Counted from the stretch's first letter, positions 26,020-35,808 are shown. The stretch: DNA of 51,287 nt from Defluviitaleaceae bacterium (GCA_009781755.1 WQVD01000021.1:1-51287); one strand, 5' to 3'. A program made the numbers and translations. Notes: generated from the sequence alone by a model not told the origin.

Positions 26020-27351
26020 GTGGCTATACTTGTGGCGTTAATGTCCGCGCTCATATGGGGCAGCGGACAACTCATGAATAAACAGTACGGGAAGTCGCTG
26101 TTCTTCTTCCTGATACAAGTGCTGATGATCGGTATTGAATTGGGTACAGGGCTATTGCCGCTCATCTTGGGACATGTGCCGCCCCACGCCCGCAACGGCG
26201 GATTGTTTACCCGCGGTATATGGGGTGCGGTCACTTTGGGCACCATCCCGCGTGAGTCGGCAGCGGTGACGGTATTCGACCATTCGACCATGTTGTTGCT
26301 AACGGGCCTGATTGCAATTTCGATATTGCTGGGCTTCTTTGTGTTTTGGCAGTGGAACATACGCGACGCGTACAAAACACGCAAACACATCATGCAGGGC
26401 AACGAAATCGAATCTAGCCGTTCCTACACAAAGCGCGTCTTGCACGATTCGTTTGAATACATCGCGATGGCACCGGGTCTGGCGTTTGTAACGATTTTTT
26501 CGCTGATACCAATATTTTTTGCGTTTTTGGTGGCGTTTACCAGCTACGATATGAACAATATACCCCCGCGTCACTTAGTGGATTGGGTGGGTTTTCATAA
26601 TTTTAGGCAAGTGGTTACCCTTGCACAAGTACGTACTACATTGATAGGCGTAGCAATATGGACGGTGATATGGGCGTTCGCTTCTACGATTTTGGCATTT
26701 ATCGTTGGCTTTCTTCAAGCAGTGATGATTAATTCAAAAGTCGTGCGCTACCCTAAATTGTGGCGTGGGCTTTATATTTTACCGTGGGCAATCCCCGGTT
26801 TGGTTACGATGATGCTGTTCCGCAATTTCTTTGTGACTACGGGCGTTATTAATGCAATATTGATGAATATTGGCATTATAAGCGAGCCAATTGTTTTCTT
26901 TGCCAGTACAGCGTGGTCACGGGCGGTGTTGTTGATTGTGCAGACGTGGATGGCCTTTGCGTGGTGGATGGTGTTGATTACGGGTGTTATGACCACACTT
27001 AATCCGGAAACCTATGAAGCCGCTTCTATCGACGGTGCCAATGCCTTCCAACAATTTTATAAATTGACGGTACCGACGATTATTTCTGCCATTGCGCCGC
27101 TGTTTATTATGGGCGTGGCGGGTAATTTTAATAACTTCGGCATCGTGTACTTCATCACCGGCGGCGGCCCCACAAATCCGAACTTCTTCTTTGCAGGAAA
27201 TACGGACTTATTGTTGACGTGGGTGTTCAGCTTGACTTTTGACCAGCGCATGTACAACTTGGCATCGGTAATGTCTACGTTTATCTTTTTTGCCATTGCT
27301 GGGGTATCGGCTTGGAACTTGACGCGCACCCGCGCATTTAAGGAGGATTAG
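26020..27351 (+). CDS. malF: Maltodextrin ABC transporter permease (MalF-like)
   Basis: A 443-residue membrane protein with an N-terminal extra hydrophobic segment pair (about 1-50 and 90-115) as in Firmicutes MalF, then six core helices. The EAA loop reads YEAASIDGANAFQQFYKLTV near 330. Start is GTG 26020 with an AGTAGGTG site; no ATG lies nearby in frame. It is two bases from malG and pairs with it. No ATPase subunit is encoded in the window, which is normal where an MsmX-like ATPase is shared. Confidence 0.9.
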   Translation: MAILVALMSALIWGSGQLMNKQYGKSLFFFLIQVLMIGIELGTGLLPLILGHVPPHARNGGLFTRGIWGAVTLGTIPRESAAVTVFDHSTMLLLTGLIAISILLGFFVFWQWNIRDAYKTRKHIMQGNEIESSRSYTKRVLHDSFEYIAMAPGLAFVTIFSLIPIFFAFLVAFTSYDMNNIPPRHLVDWVGFHNFRQVVTLAQVRTTLIGVAIWTVIWAFASTILAFIVGFLQAVMINSKVVRYPKLWRGLYILPWAIPGLVTMMLFRNFFVTTGVINAILMNIGIISEPIVFFASTAWSRAVLLIVQTWMAFAWWMVLITGVMTTLNPETYEAASIDGANAFQQFYKLTVPTIISAIAPLFIMGVAGNFNNFGIVYFITGGGPTNPNFFFAGNTDLLLTWVFSLTFDQRMYNLASVMSTFIFFAIAGVSAWNLTRTRAFKED

Positions 27352-27353
27352 CC

Positions 27354-28235
27354 ATGAAGCGGAAGAAGGCATTTTCATTGAGCAGGACGTTGGCATGGTT
27401 GGGTGTCCACCTTAATTTAGTCATCATGGCAATCATTGTCGTATACCCGGTTATGTGGATGGTATTGGCGGCGTTGTCCCCCACACGCGGCACCCCCGGT
27501 GCAGTTATGTCGGACATGTGGCTGGGCGTTATCCCCATTCCCAGCGGGTTAACGCTGGATAACTTCCGCCGTTTGTTTACTGACCATAATTATGGCTTGT
27601 GGTATCGCAATTCGTTGATTATTGCAGTGCTTAACACCGTGGGTACGGTGCTGGTGCATACATTTATGGGATTCGTGTTCGCACGTTTGCAATTCCGTGG
27701 GCGCAAGGCCGGGTTGCTGACGATTATGGTGTTGAACATGTTCCCATCGTTCTTGGCAATGGTGGCAATTTATACCATTTTCCTCACGTTCGGCTGGTTG
27801 AATAATATTTATGCATTGGCATTATTGTACATCGGTGGGGGCATCCCCGGTACAATGTGGCTGATGCGCGGATACATGCTTAACATTCCCAAGTCGCTGG
27901 ACGAAGCTGCGTATATTGATGGCGCAACCAAGATGCAATTATTTACCAAGGTCATCTTCCCATTATCCAAACCGATTATTGCGTTTGTTGGTTTTAACGC
28001 GTTTATGGGACCGTGGATGGATTACATCTTCCCGCGTTTGCTACTGCGCTCGGGCGAAAACTTTACCATTGCTATCGGATTAATGAGCTTGGCCGATCAT
28101 AACTCTGCGTCGTGGGATATTACCGCCTTTACGGCGGGTGCATTAATTATTGCAGTGCCCTTCGGTATCCTCTTCTTCGTATTCCAAAAATACTTCGCGC
28201 TGGGTATTGCTGCCGGTGCGAACAAGGGCGAATAA
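27354..28235 (+). CDS. malG: Maltodextrin ABC transporter permease (MalG-like)
   Basis: A 293-residue permease with six membrane helices and the EAA loop DEAAYIDGATKMQLFTKVIF near 180-200. AAGGAGGATTAGCC before the ATG overlaps the end of malF. It forms the channel with MalF for oligosaccharide uptake. A strong terminator-like hairpin stands 40 bases after its stop, inside the next reading frame. Confidence 0.92.
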   Translation: MKRKKAFSLSRTLAWLGVHLNLVIMAIIVVYPVMWMVLAALSPTRGTPGAVMSDMWLGVIPIPSGLTLDNFRRLFTDHNYGLWYRNSLIIAVLNTVGTVLVHTFMGFVFARLQFRGRKAGLLTIMVLNMFPSFLAMVAIYTIFLTFGWLNNIYALALLYIGGGIPGTMWLMRGYMLNIPKSLDEAAYIDGATKMQLFTKVIFPLSKPIIAFVGFNAFMGPWMDYIFPRLLLRSGENFTIAIGLMSLADHNSASWDITAFTAGALIIAVPFGILFFVFQKYFALGIAAGANKGE

Positions 28236-28244
28236 CTAACTATT

Positions 28245-29102
28245 ATGTTTATTTGGGCATCCATTGCTAAATTTGCAAAGCACGCGAGCATGACTCGCGT
28301 GCTTTGTGTTTTTTTGGGCGTGGTGAGTTTGTTGACGGTGCCGGTGGGCGTGGCTGTCATGCGCGACCCGCCGCATGTTTTTTATGCGCGGATACACGAC
28401 GGGCCGCATTGGGAAGATTTTGACCGCAGTTTTGCGGAAGCAATACATGTAACAGAAGACGAACGCGGGTTTATTGATGGGATTTATTTTGAAATGCCGC
28501 TGCGTGAACTCGGCGCCGCCAATTTTATTGGTGCATCATCGGCGCGGCAGCCGGAGTTGCAACCTTCGCTGACTTCATATGTATCGTTTGCGCCGCGATA
28601 TAATTTACCGGTGCTGCCGGAAGATCATGGGGTTGTAGATTTCCACTTTATCATTTCCCCTGAATACATTTTCTTCCGCGATGGCAATTCGTCGTTGGCG
28701 ATACCCACGCGTTACGTATCCGCATGGGCACTGCGCGAAGGTAATTTGGAAGAAATCTTTGACCACTTGGCGTTGCATAACCGGTATTTCTCCGGCATTG
28801 TGGCACCGATTTTTATTTTGTTATTTGCGATATTTTTGTTTTCACAGGTGGTAATTTTGTTGGCGGCGGTTTGGATGTTTGGCTGGTGGCAAAAGACTTC
28901 GGGTTTCTTGAGCTGGCGGGAGCGGCTGGCGGTTTGTGTATTTGCCTGCGTGCCTGCGGCGTTGCTGGCTTTCGTGCTGGGGTTGTTTTTCCCCGTTGTG
29001 CATGTATTTTTGTTCCAATTTGGCATGATTTATTTTGCGTATAAGACGCTGAAGGAATATTTTAATGAAGGTGCCGGTTATTTGGCGCGGGAGGTTGTTT
29101 GA
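28245..29102 (+). CDS. DUF1189 / YvdJ-like maltodextrin-utilisation membrane protein
   Basis: A protein of up to 285 residues with a first membrane segment near 18-38, an extracytoplasmic domain of about 140 residues, and three or four C-terminal helices (about 180-270). It matches the layout of B. subtilis YvdJ, which sits at the same place in a maltodextrin operon. The molecular role is unknown. The start is uncertain: ATG 28245 has no good ribosome site, and ATG 28290 (MTRVLCVF) lies inside the terminator hairpin. Its stop overlaps the amylase start. Confidence 0.75.
   Translation: MFIWASIAKFAKHASMTRVLCVFLGVVSLLTVPVGVAVMRDPPHVFYARIHDGPHWEDFDRSFAEAIHVTEDERGFIDGIYFEMPLRELGAANFIGASSARQPELQPSLTSYVSFAPRYNLPVLPEDHGVVDFHFIISPEYIFFRDGNSSLAIPTRYVSAWALREGNLEEIFDHLALHNRYFSGIVAPIFILLFAIFLFSQVVILLAAVWMFGWWQKTSGFLSWRERLAVCVFACVPAALLAFVLGLFFPVVHVFLFQFGMIYFAYKTLKEYFNEGAGYLAREVV
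28276..28315 (+). terminator. Strong intrinsic-terminator hairpin overlapping the DUF1189 gene start
   Basis: Perfect 13-base arms CAAAGCACGCGAG (28276-28288) and CTCGCGTGCTTTG (28294-28306) with a five-base loop are followed by TG and then seven T residues. It falls within codons 11-24 of the longer DUF1189 frame. Confidence 0.75.
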
Positions 29103-31369
29103 TGCTAAACGGGAAAATGCTAGACGCGGCAAACGGGAAGAATCGGTTCGTCGGTTATGCTGCGTCAATTTTTTTATTGGCGATTATCTTGATGGCGGGC
29201 GCGGCTTGCGGGCGCGAGGAAGAAGAGCGCGAATTATTGCCCGGGGAATTGCGCTTTGAAAACCCCTTCGACCTGCCGGAAACGCCTCATGGGGGCAACA
29301 TCCTGCACGCATGGAATATGAGCTTCAACGAAATCACCGCGCACCTGCCTTATATTGCCGAAGCGGGTTTTAATGTGATCCAAACCTCGCCCATCGGCGC
29401 GTGTATCATACGCGACCCGGCGCGGGGCATGCGCGGTAATTTTGGCCGTTGGTATGACTTGTACCAGCCGACGGCGTTTACGATTGGCAATTATTTGGGC
29501 ACGCGGGATGAATTTGCCGCGATGACGGCAGCGGCGGCTTTGTATGGCATTTTCGTGATTGTGGACGCGATCCCCAACCACACAACGGCATACTGGCGCG
29601 AAATTGACCCTGCATTGCGCGACCATTACCCGTCGTTGTTCCATTCCCGCCAGGGCGATACCGCGGCGGACAATCCGTGGATTCGCTCAATGGATTTTGG
29701 CAATCGGCGCAGTTTTGTACGCAGCAATTTGCTGGGTTTGTGGGATTTTTATACCGCGCGGCCGGAGTTTCAGGCGTTGTATATCGAATTTTTGGATGAC
29801 ATCATCATGGCGGGCGCCAGTGGCTTCCGTTGGGACGCGGCGCACCATATCGAGCTACCTAACGACCCGCCCGATATAGCCAGCGACTTCTGGCCGAACA
29901 TTGCGGGCTTTGTGGACACTCGTGTGCGAGAGCTTGGGCGCGAGCCGTTCCAATACGGCGAAATCTTGGGCTCGGGCTACCGCGCCAACCATTATTTGCA
30001 TTATTTATATGAAAGCACGCGATTTTTAATCACGCCATATGCGTTTTCGCGCCATATTTTGGGCACATTGGACATGCGGGTGCTGCGTGACGGGCGGTAC
30101 GGTTGGAATTCGGATATCTTCCACGTGTATGGCAACCCGCGCAGCCATGGAGACACGGTGTTTGGCCCTGCGTTTACGGCTGTGGATTTGGGCGGGCATG
30201 AGGGTTTCGCCGGCGGCGTGGTGCCGTGGGTGGAGAGTCACGACCAGTACGGCAATGCGGGTATGTCGCGCCATTTGACCGATGCGCAAATTATTGTGGG
30301 TTGGGCGTTGATAACGGCGCGGCAGGGCACATCGCCGCTCTTTTTTGTACGACCGGGGCCGGGGTTTGTCAACAGCGGCACCATGTTTAACCACGTGGGG
30401 TACGGCGTGTTTGAAAATACTTGGGGGCATCAATTACTGTATCGTGACCCCGCTGTGGCGGCCATCAATTGGTTCGCCAACGATTTCCGCGCGTATCCCG
30501 AATTGACGAGTTCGCACGGCAACGTGGCGATGATCCAACGCGGTGCGGCAGGCGCGAAAACAGGCGCGGTGCTGGCCAACGTGGGCGACAACGCCGCAAC
30601 GGTGCTTTTCCCCGTGCAGATGACCGACGGATTTTACGCTTGTGCAATAACGAATGAATTATATGAAGTGCAAAACGGCTGGCTAACGGGCGCGCCCATA
30701 CCGCCACAATCGGTGTTGGTACTGCGCGCAACCGACGTACCCAACCGCGCGGGTTATGCTTCACAAGCGGCCATCTCAGGCGTGTATCCGCCGATGCAAA
30801 ACGCGGGTTTCTTTGACCCGGCGGGCGTAGTGTTGACTTTGATTGCAAAAAACACGCATGAAGCGCGTGTGCAAATTTTCATGAACGAAGAAATGCTGGT
30901 GGAATCTCCGTTCGACCACGGCATGACCGTAACGGTCGGCGCGGGCGCAAATCGTGGCGACGCGTTCCACGTGAACATCATTTACACCGACAGCGCGGGT
31001 GTGGAGCATCATAGCTTGCGTGTCGCTTCCTTTGAAAAACGCGACCAATTCGCCGACCGCATCCGTGTGGAATACGTGCGCGATAACAACCCATGGCCAC
31101 GCGCGGGCATTTGGGCGTGGGGCGCACAAGGCGATGTATTCAGCGGCGGTTGGCCGGGGCCCGAAATGGAATGGGCACCGCGCAGCGACGGCGCGGGGTA
31201 CGCGTGGGTGTTCTACCTGCCGGAAGACACGGTGCTGCCCGTGACGATTATTTTCAATAACTTCGACGAAGGCGAACAAACCACGCCGTACTTGACCATT
31301 AGCCAAAGCACGCGCGTATACCAAATCGGCAGCGGCACAGAAATCGGCGGCGCGGTGACATTGCCATGA
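29102..31369 (+). CDS. Lipoprotein alpha-amylase (GH13) with C-terminal CBM26-like module
   Basis: Hydrolyses alpha-1,4 bonds of starch at the cell surface. The 755-residue protein has a signal peptide with lipobox AGAAC (C36). The GH13 barrel starts near residue 65 (GGNILHAWNMSFNEI) and shows the catalytic set D245 (GFRWDAAHH), E287 (QYGEIL) and D381 (VESHDQ), plus VDAIPNH near 154. A beta domain follows and the last 95 residues form a starch-binding module (AGIWAWGAQGDVFSGGWPGP) like those of the CBM26 protein. GGGAGG precedes ATG 29102, which overlaps the previous stop. Its own stop overlaps the next gene by four bases. Confidence 0.92.
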   Translation: MLNGKMLDAANGKNRFVGYAASIFLLAIILMAGAACGREEEERELLPGELRFENPFDLPETPHGGNILHAWNMSFNEITAHLPYIAEAGFNVIQTSPIGACIIRDPARGMRGNFGRWYDLYQPTAFTIGNYLGTRDEFAAMTAAAALYGIFVIVDAIPNHTTAYWREIDPALRDHYPSLFHSRQGDTAADNPWIRSMDFGNRRSFVRSNLLGLWDFYTARPEFQALYIEFLDDIIMAGASGFRWDAAHHIELPNDPPDIASDFWPNIAGFVDTRVRELGREPFQYGEILGSGYRANHYLHYLYESTRFLITPYAFSRHILGTLDMRVLRDGRYGWNSDIFHVYGNPRSHGDTVFGPAFTAVDLGGHEGFAGGVVPWVESHDQYGNAGMSRHLTDAQIIVGWALITARQGTSPLFFVRPGPGFVNSGTMFNHVGYGVFENTWGHQLLYRDPAVAAINWFANDFRAYPELTSSHGNVAMIQRGAAGAKTGAVLANVGDNAATVLFPVQMTDGFYACAITNELYEVQNGWLTGAPIPPQSVLVLRATDVPNRAGYASQAAISGVYPPMQNAGFFDPAGVVLTLIAKNTHEARVQIFMNEEMLVESPFDHGMTVTVGAGANRGDAFHVNIIYTDSAGVEHHSLRVASFEKRDQFADRIRVEYVRDNNPWPRAGIWAWGAQGDVFSGGWPGPEMEWAPRSDGAGYAWVFYLPEDTVLPVTIIFNNFDEGEQTTPYLTISQSTRVYQIGSGTEIGGAVTLP

Positions 31370-33123
31370 CGCACCCCATGACCCACCGCGCGGAGTTGCC
31401 CTACAGCTACTACGACAAGGAGCAGGGCAAAATCATCTTGAAGCTGACCACAGCGGCAGATATCACCGCGGCGACCGTGGTGTACGGCGACCCTTTCCTG
31501 TGGAAAAAAACCACAAAAAAAGACGCGGCGGGCAACGATATATGGGTCTGGCATACCAACGAAATCTCTATGATTGCGCAATACACGGATAAAAAAAGCC
31601 GTTACTGGCAAGCCGCCATCCCGCCCACGCGCGCACGACGCATGAAGTACCACTTTGTATTGACAAAGGCGAACGGCCAAACCATCGTCTTGGACGAGGA
31701 CGGTACATCCCCCGAAGGCGGCACGGGGCATTTCTTCTTCCCCGCCATCCACGAAGTGGACGCACCCCATGCCCCCAAATGGGCGAGCGAAGTATGTTGG
31801 TATCAAATATTCCCGGAACGATTCGCCAACGGCGATGCGAAAATTAACCCGCCCGAGATGGCGGATTGGGATAATGATATGCCCGAACACCGCAACTTCT
31901 ACGGCGGAGATTTGCGCGGCATAATCGACAAGCTGCCGTACCTAAAAAAATTGGGCGTGACGGGGCTGTACTTGACGCCCGTATTCGAATCGCCGTCCAC
32001 GCATAAATATGACACAACTGATTATTTCAAAATCGACCCGTCATTTGGCGACACGCAGACCCTGCGCGAGTTGGTGCAAAAAGCACACACGGCGGGCATG
32101 AAAGTGATGCTGGACGCGGTGTTCAACCACATCGGCGGGCGGCATACATACTGGCAAGACGTGTTGAAGAAGCAGGAAAAATCGAAGTACAAGGATTATT
32201 TCCACATCAAATCCTTCCCTGTTTTGCCGTCCTACGACGACCGCGAAGCCATCAATTATGAGACTTTCGCCCACGTGGCCAACATGCCCAAATGGAACAC
32301 CGAAAACCCCGACGCACGCCAACACCTCATCGACGCGGCGTTGCATTGGATACGCGAATGCGACATTGACGGCTGGCGGCTGGATGTGTCCGATGAAGTG
32401 TCCTTTGACTTTTGGCGGGCGATGCGCACGGCCATTAATGCGGTCAAGCCCGATTTTTACCTGCTGGGCGAGGTGTGGCACGACCCCTCGAAGTGGGTCA
32501 ATGGCGGATACTTCGATGCGGTGATGAATTACCGCTTTGGCTACCTGATACGCGATTTCTTCATCCACGGCACGCTGGCGGCGGATGAATTCGCGCAGCG
32601 CATTTTCGCGCGGTTGGCGATGTTTGCGGATGTACATGCGCGGCAGCAGTTTAATCTGCTGGATTCGCACGATACGATGCGAATATTATCGCAAGCAAAC
32701 GGCGACGCATCGGCGATGATGAACGCCTTCCTATTTATGTACATGATGCGCGGCGCGCTGTGTATCTATTACGGCACGGAGGTAGGCATGACGCAAGTGT
32801 GCGAAGGCGACCCCGGTGCACGCGCGCCCATGCTGTGGGATGAAAACAAACAAGATAAAACGCTGCAAGATTTCTTCAAGCGGCTACTGGCGTTGCGCAA
32901 AAAATACAACACGCTGGTGCAAAAAGCGTCGGTTGCCTACACACGCAACGGCAAGATAAGCCAATGGGAATTAACGCACGGCAAGCAAAAATTAACGCTC
33001 CTGTACAATGCAGGGAAAAATGCGGTGCCCATCACCGGCGAAATCTTGCTGGCGGGTGCGCCATGTAATGGAAACCAATTACCCGCCGCCACTTGCGCTG
33101 TAATAAAATCATCAGAAACGTAA
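31366..33123 (+). CDS. Cytoplasmic neopullulanase / cyclomaltodextrinase / maltogenic amylase (GH13_20)
   Basis: A 585-residue enzyme without signal peptide. An N-terminal CBM34-like beta domain (about 10-130) precedes the GH13 barrel that opens with WYQIFPERFANGD at 145-157, a hallmark of this subfamily. Catalytic residues are D340 (GWRLDVSDE), E369 (LLGEVWHD) and D436 (DSHDTMR). It would break imported maltodextrins or cyclodextrins to maltose and glucose. It resembles B. subtilis YvdF in role and operon position. The start overlaps the amylase stop (ATGA), so translation is coupled. Confidence 0.92.
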   Translation: MTHPMTHRAELPYSYYDKEQGKIILKLTTAADITAATVVYGDPFLWKKTTKKDAAGNDIWVWHTNEISMIAQYTDKKSRYWQAAIPPTRARRMKYHFVLTKANGQTIVLDEDGTSPEGGTGHFFFPAIHEVDAPHAPKWASEVCWYQIFPERFANGDAKINPPEMADWDNDMPEHRNFYGGDLRGIIDKLPYLKKLGVTGLYLTPVFESPSTHKYDTTDYFKIDPSFGDTQTLRELVQKAHTAGMKVMLDAVFNHIGGRHTYWQDVLKKQEKSKYKDYFHIKSFPVLPSYDDREAINYETFAHVANMPKWNTENPDARQHLIDAALHWIRECDIDGWRLDVSDEVSFDFWRAMRTAINAVKPDFYLLGEVWHDPSKWVNGGYFDAVMNYRFGYLIRDFFIHGTLAADEFAQRIFARLAMFADVHARQQFNLLDSHDTMRILSQANGDASAMMNAFLFMYMMRGALCIYYGTEVGMTQVCEGDPGARAPMLWDENKQDKTLQDFFKRLLALRKKYNTLVQKASVAYTRNGKISQWELTHGKQKLTLLYNAGKNAVPITGEILLAGAPCNGNQLPAATCAVIKSSET

Positions 33124-33125
33124 AG

Positions 33126-33662
33126 ATGGATTACATTACGACTTTCACAGGCGAAGATTTTACGCCTCTTTCCCCGGATGTCGGCCAAATACATATTCAT
33201 GATATTGCGCATGCTTTATCGTTGATGTGTCGTGCCAACGGTCATTTTTCGCGTTTCTTTTCAGTTGCGCAGCACTCGATAAATTGTTGCAATGAAGCAA
33301 AAGCAAGAGGATTGTCTGACAAAATACAACTAGCTTGTTTGCTTCATGATGCAAGCGAAGCCTATTTATCCGATATAACAAAGCCGGTTAAGAATCATCT
33401 TGCGAGGTATATTGAATTTGAGGAATTCCTGCAAAACATGATTTACAACAAATTTTTGGGAGAAGGCCTATCAGAAGATGAATGCAAACAAATAAAACAA
33501 ATTGATGATGACATGTTAAAGCATGAGTTTAAGGCGTTAATGATAAAGCAAGTATTTAACGATGTACCTTGCTTGTACAGCAACCCATCATTTGAATTCT
33601 TGAACTTTATTGATGTGGAGAATGAATTCATACGTGTGTATAATAAATTAACAAAATCATAA
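33126..33662 (+). CDS. HD-domain phosphohydrolase (YfbR-like)
   Basis: A 178-residue protein. The HD metal site is visible as SVAQHSINC near 45, LACLLHDASEAYLSD near 74-88 and a later aspartate (IDDDML). The pattern fits HD hydrolases of the YfbR/5'-deoxynucleotidase type, so a nucleotide substrate is likely but not shown. The ATG lies two bases after the neopullulanase stop, with no strong ribosome site. The gene is more AT-rich than the starch operon and may have joined it later. Confidence 0.75.
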   Translation: MDYITTFTGEDFTPLSPDVGQIHIHDIAHALSLMCRANGHFSRFFSVAQHSINCCNEAKARGLSDKIQLACLLHDASEAYLSDITKPVKNHLARYIEFEEFLQNMIYNKFLGEGLSEDECKQIKQIDDDMLKHEFKALMIKQVFNDVPCLYSNPSFEFLNFIDVENEFIRVYNKLTKS

Positions 33663-33681
33663 ATGAAATGGAGGCGGAAAA

Positions 33682-34407
33682 ATGAAAAAGGCATTAATTT
33701 TCCAAGGCGGATGGGACGGGCACGAGCCCCAACTGGTATCCAAGCGATTCGCCAACATGCTGGAGGGCGAAGGTTTTGAGGTAGCCATCCACGACAACCT
33801 CGATTGTTTGGCCGATGTGGATCATTTACTGGCGCAGGATTTGCTGGTGGCGTGCTGGACAATGGGTAGCATCGAACACAAGTACACGCAAAACATTTCC
33901 AAAGCTGTGGGCGAAGGTGTAGGCTTGGCCGGGTGTCACGGTGGTATGTGCGATGCGTTCCGTAACGATGTGTTGTGGCAGTTCATCACCGGTGCTAATT
34001 GGGTATCGCACCCCGGTGGCGACGGCATCGACTACACCGTCAACATATCTTCCTCATCCAACCCCATCACCGCCGGGCTCGAGGACTTCCCCGTGTGCAG
34101 CGAGCATTACTACCTGCATATCGACCCCGCCATCGAAGTGTTGGCCACCACGCGTTTCCCCGTCGTGCCGTACTACCACATCGCCAACAAACCCATTGAC
34201 ATGCCCGTAGCATGGACAAAAATGTGGGGTTTGGGGCGTGTGTTCTACAACTCGTTGGGGCATCATGACGACGTGTTCGATAATTCGCCCAACGCGGCTG
34301 TATTAATGAAGCGCGGCATGCTGTGGGCAGCGCAGGGAAAAGAGACTGCGCAGGCGCAGGGGTTGACGAGTGAACGGTTCTTGGTTAGCGATGCTAAGAT
34401 GTTTTAG
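33682..34407 (+). CDS. ThuA-like domain protein
   Basis: A 241-residue protein of the trehalose-utilisation (ThuA) fold, a glutamine-amidotransferase-like domain. Family features are ALIFQGGWDGHEPQ at the start, GVGLAGCHGGMCDAF near 91-105, WVSHPGG, SEHYYLHIDP and the closing GRVFYNSLGHHDDVF. ThuA proteins act on sugar or keto-sugar metabolism; the reaction is not settled. GGAGGCGG precedes the ATG. It pairs with the following Gfo/Idh/MocA gene, a common partner, which is broken here. Confidence 0.85.
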   Translation: MKKALIFQGGWDGHEPQLVSKRFANMLEGEGFEVAIHDNLDCLADVDHLLAQDLLVACWTMGSIEHKYTQNISKAVGEGVGLAGCHGGMCDAFRNDVLWQFITGANWVSHPGGDGIDYTVNISSSSNPITAGLEDFPVCSEHYYLHIDPAIEVLATTRFPVVPYYHIANKPIDMPVAWTKMWGLGRVFYNSLGHHDDVFDNSPNAAVLMKRGMLWAAQGKETAQAQGLTSERFLVSDAKMF

Positions 34408-34460
34408 GGGTGCGATGGTCAAAAGATTAAGGTCAAATGATTAAAGTTAAAAACTAAGAC

Positions 34461-34522
34461 CCCGGGTGCCGGCTAAAGCCTTATTTGGCGCTGCCCGGAC
34501 CCGCAAGGGGTACAACCCCTTG
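34461..34522. repeat. REP-like palindromic intergenic element
   Basis: Two hairpins lie between the ThuA and dehydrogenase genes. The first pairs CCGGGTGCC with GGCGCTGCCCGG around 34462-34498; the second is CAAGGGGT/ACCCCTTG at 34504-34522. The wording (GCGCTGCC, ACCCGCAAGGGG, ACCCCTTGACCC) resembles GC-rich intergenic repeats frequent in gut Clostridia. It carries no ORF. Confidence 0.5.
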
Positions 34523-34565
34523 ACCCGATGATGGGTGGGGTGATTTATTGATTGGAGGATGGTTT

Positions 34566-35643
34566 ATGAAAAAAACACGGATTGGCTTCGTTGGTTGCGG
34601 CGATATTAGCGGCATTTATTTGACGAATTTGACGGGCATGTTTGCGGACACTTTGGAAATTGCGGGTGTTTGTGATTTGGTGCATGAGAAAGCGGCGAAG
34701 AAGGCCGAGGAATATGGCTTACGCATTTATAAGGACATGCATGAGTTGTTTGCCGACCCGACCGTGGATATTGTTTTGAATTTGACGCGGCCTTATGAGC
34801 ATTACGCCGTGACGATGGCGGCTATTGTGGCAGGCAAGCATGTATATTCGGAGAAGCCGCTGGGTGCTACTTTGGAAGAGGGGACAAAATTGCGTGACGC
34901 CGCTGCGGCCAAGGGGTTGCAAATTGGCGGTGCGCCGGATACGTTTTTGGGTGCGGGAATACAAACTTGCCGTCGGTTGATTGACGACGGGTACATTGGC
35001 CGACCGGTAGCGGCTACGGCATTTATGGCTTGTCCGGGGCATGAATCTTGGCATCCCGACCCTGTTTTATTACCAATTCGGCGGGGGGCCGATGTTGGAT
35101 ATGGGGCCTTATTATATCACCGCGCTGGTTAATTTGCTGGGTGCGGTCAAGTCCGTTAGCGGTATGACACAAGCTGCTCGCGACACGCGTTTGATCACCA
35201 GCCAACCCCACAACGGCACCGTTGTACAGGTCGAAACACCCACCCACATCGCCGGGCAAATGCACTTCGCCAACGATGCCATCGCCACCATCGTCCAATC
35301 CTTCGACGTGTACGCACACAACCTGCCCATCATCGAAATCTACGGCACGGAAGGAACGCTGAGCGTGCCCGATCCCAACACCTTCGGCGGGCCCATTCGC
35401 TTGTACCGCCCCGAACAACGGGCGTTTATGGATTTCCCGCTGATGTGCAAATACCCCGATAACAGCCGCGGCCTGGGTCTGCACGACATGGCCGCCGCCA
35501 TCCAAGAAGGCCGCAAACCCCGCGCGGGCATCGACTTGACCTACCACGTACTGGAAATCATGACGGGCTTCTACCGCTCCGCCGATACACGCACGCAAAT
35601 CGACATGCAAACACAACCCGAACGCCCCGCATCATTAAATTAA
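34566..35643 (+). pseudogene. Gfo/Idh/MocA-family dehydrogenase, frameshifted near 35062
   Basis: NAD(P)-dependent sugar dehydrogenase type. ATG 34566, seven bases after GGAGG, opens the Rossmann domain (RIGFVGCGDISGIYLTNL) and continues with YSEKPLGATLEEG to GHESWHPDP. There the frame shifts: the next frame reads FYYQFGGGPMLDMGPYYITAL and runs to 35643. The family normally has one residue between HPDP and FYY, and here only one base of that codon remains, so a two-base deletion explains the break. Joined length is about 359 residues, normal for the family. It may be inactive or a sequence error. Confidence 0.85.
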
Positions 35644-35664
35644 TTAAGTAATTTTGCAATAAAC

Positions 35665-35721
35665 AAAAAGGACACATGATTGCTGAGGTTAATGTAACCG
35701 AACGAATCAGGCGTCCTTTTT
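35665..35721 (+). terminator. Terminator after the dehydrogenase
   Basis: Outer arms AAAAAGGAC (35665-35673) and GTCCTTTTT (35713-35721) enclose a second small hairpin GGTTA/TAACC. The descending arm ends in T residues. Confidence 0.6.
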
Positions 35722-35743
35722 AATTAGCATGAATGGGCACAAC

Positions 35744-35808
35744 TTAACTTCAAGTTAATAAAAATCAACCCGTATGGTATGGTTAAAGCAATTGGACGTT
35801 CGTATAAT
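35744..35808 (+). promoter_or_regulatory. Palindromic operator and -10 box of the XRE-DUF6273 gene
   Basis: TTAACTT-C-AAGTTAA at 35744-35758 is a perfect 15-base palindrome. A TATAAT lies at 35803-35808, about 30 bases before the start codon; TGGTTA is the best -35 at the right spacing and is weak. The palindrome is a likely site for the XRE protein itself. Confidence 0.5.
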
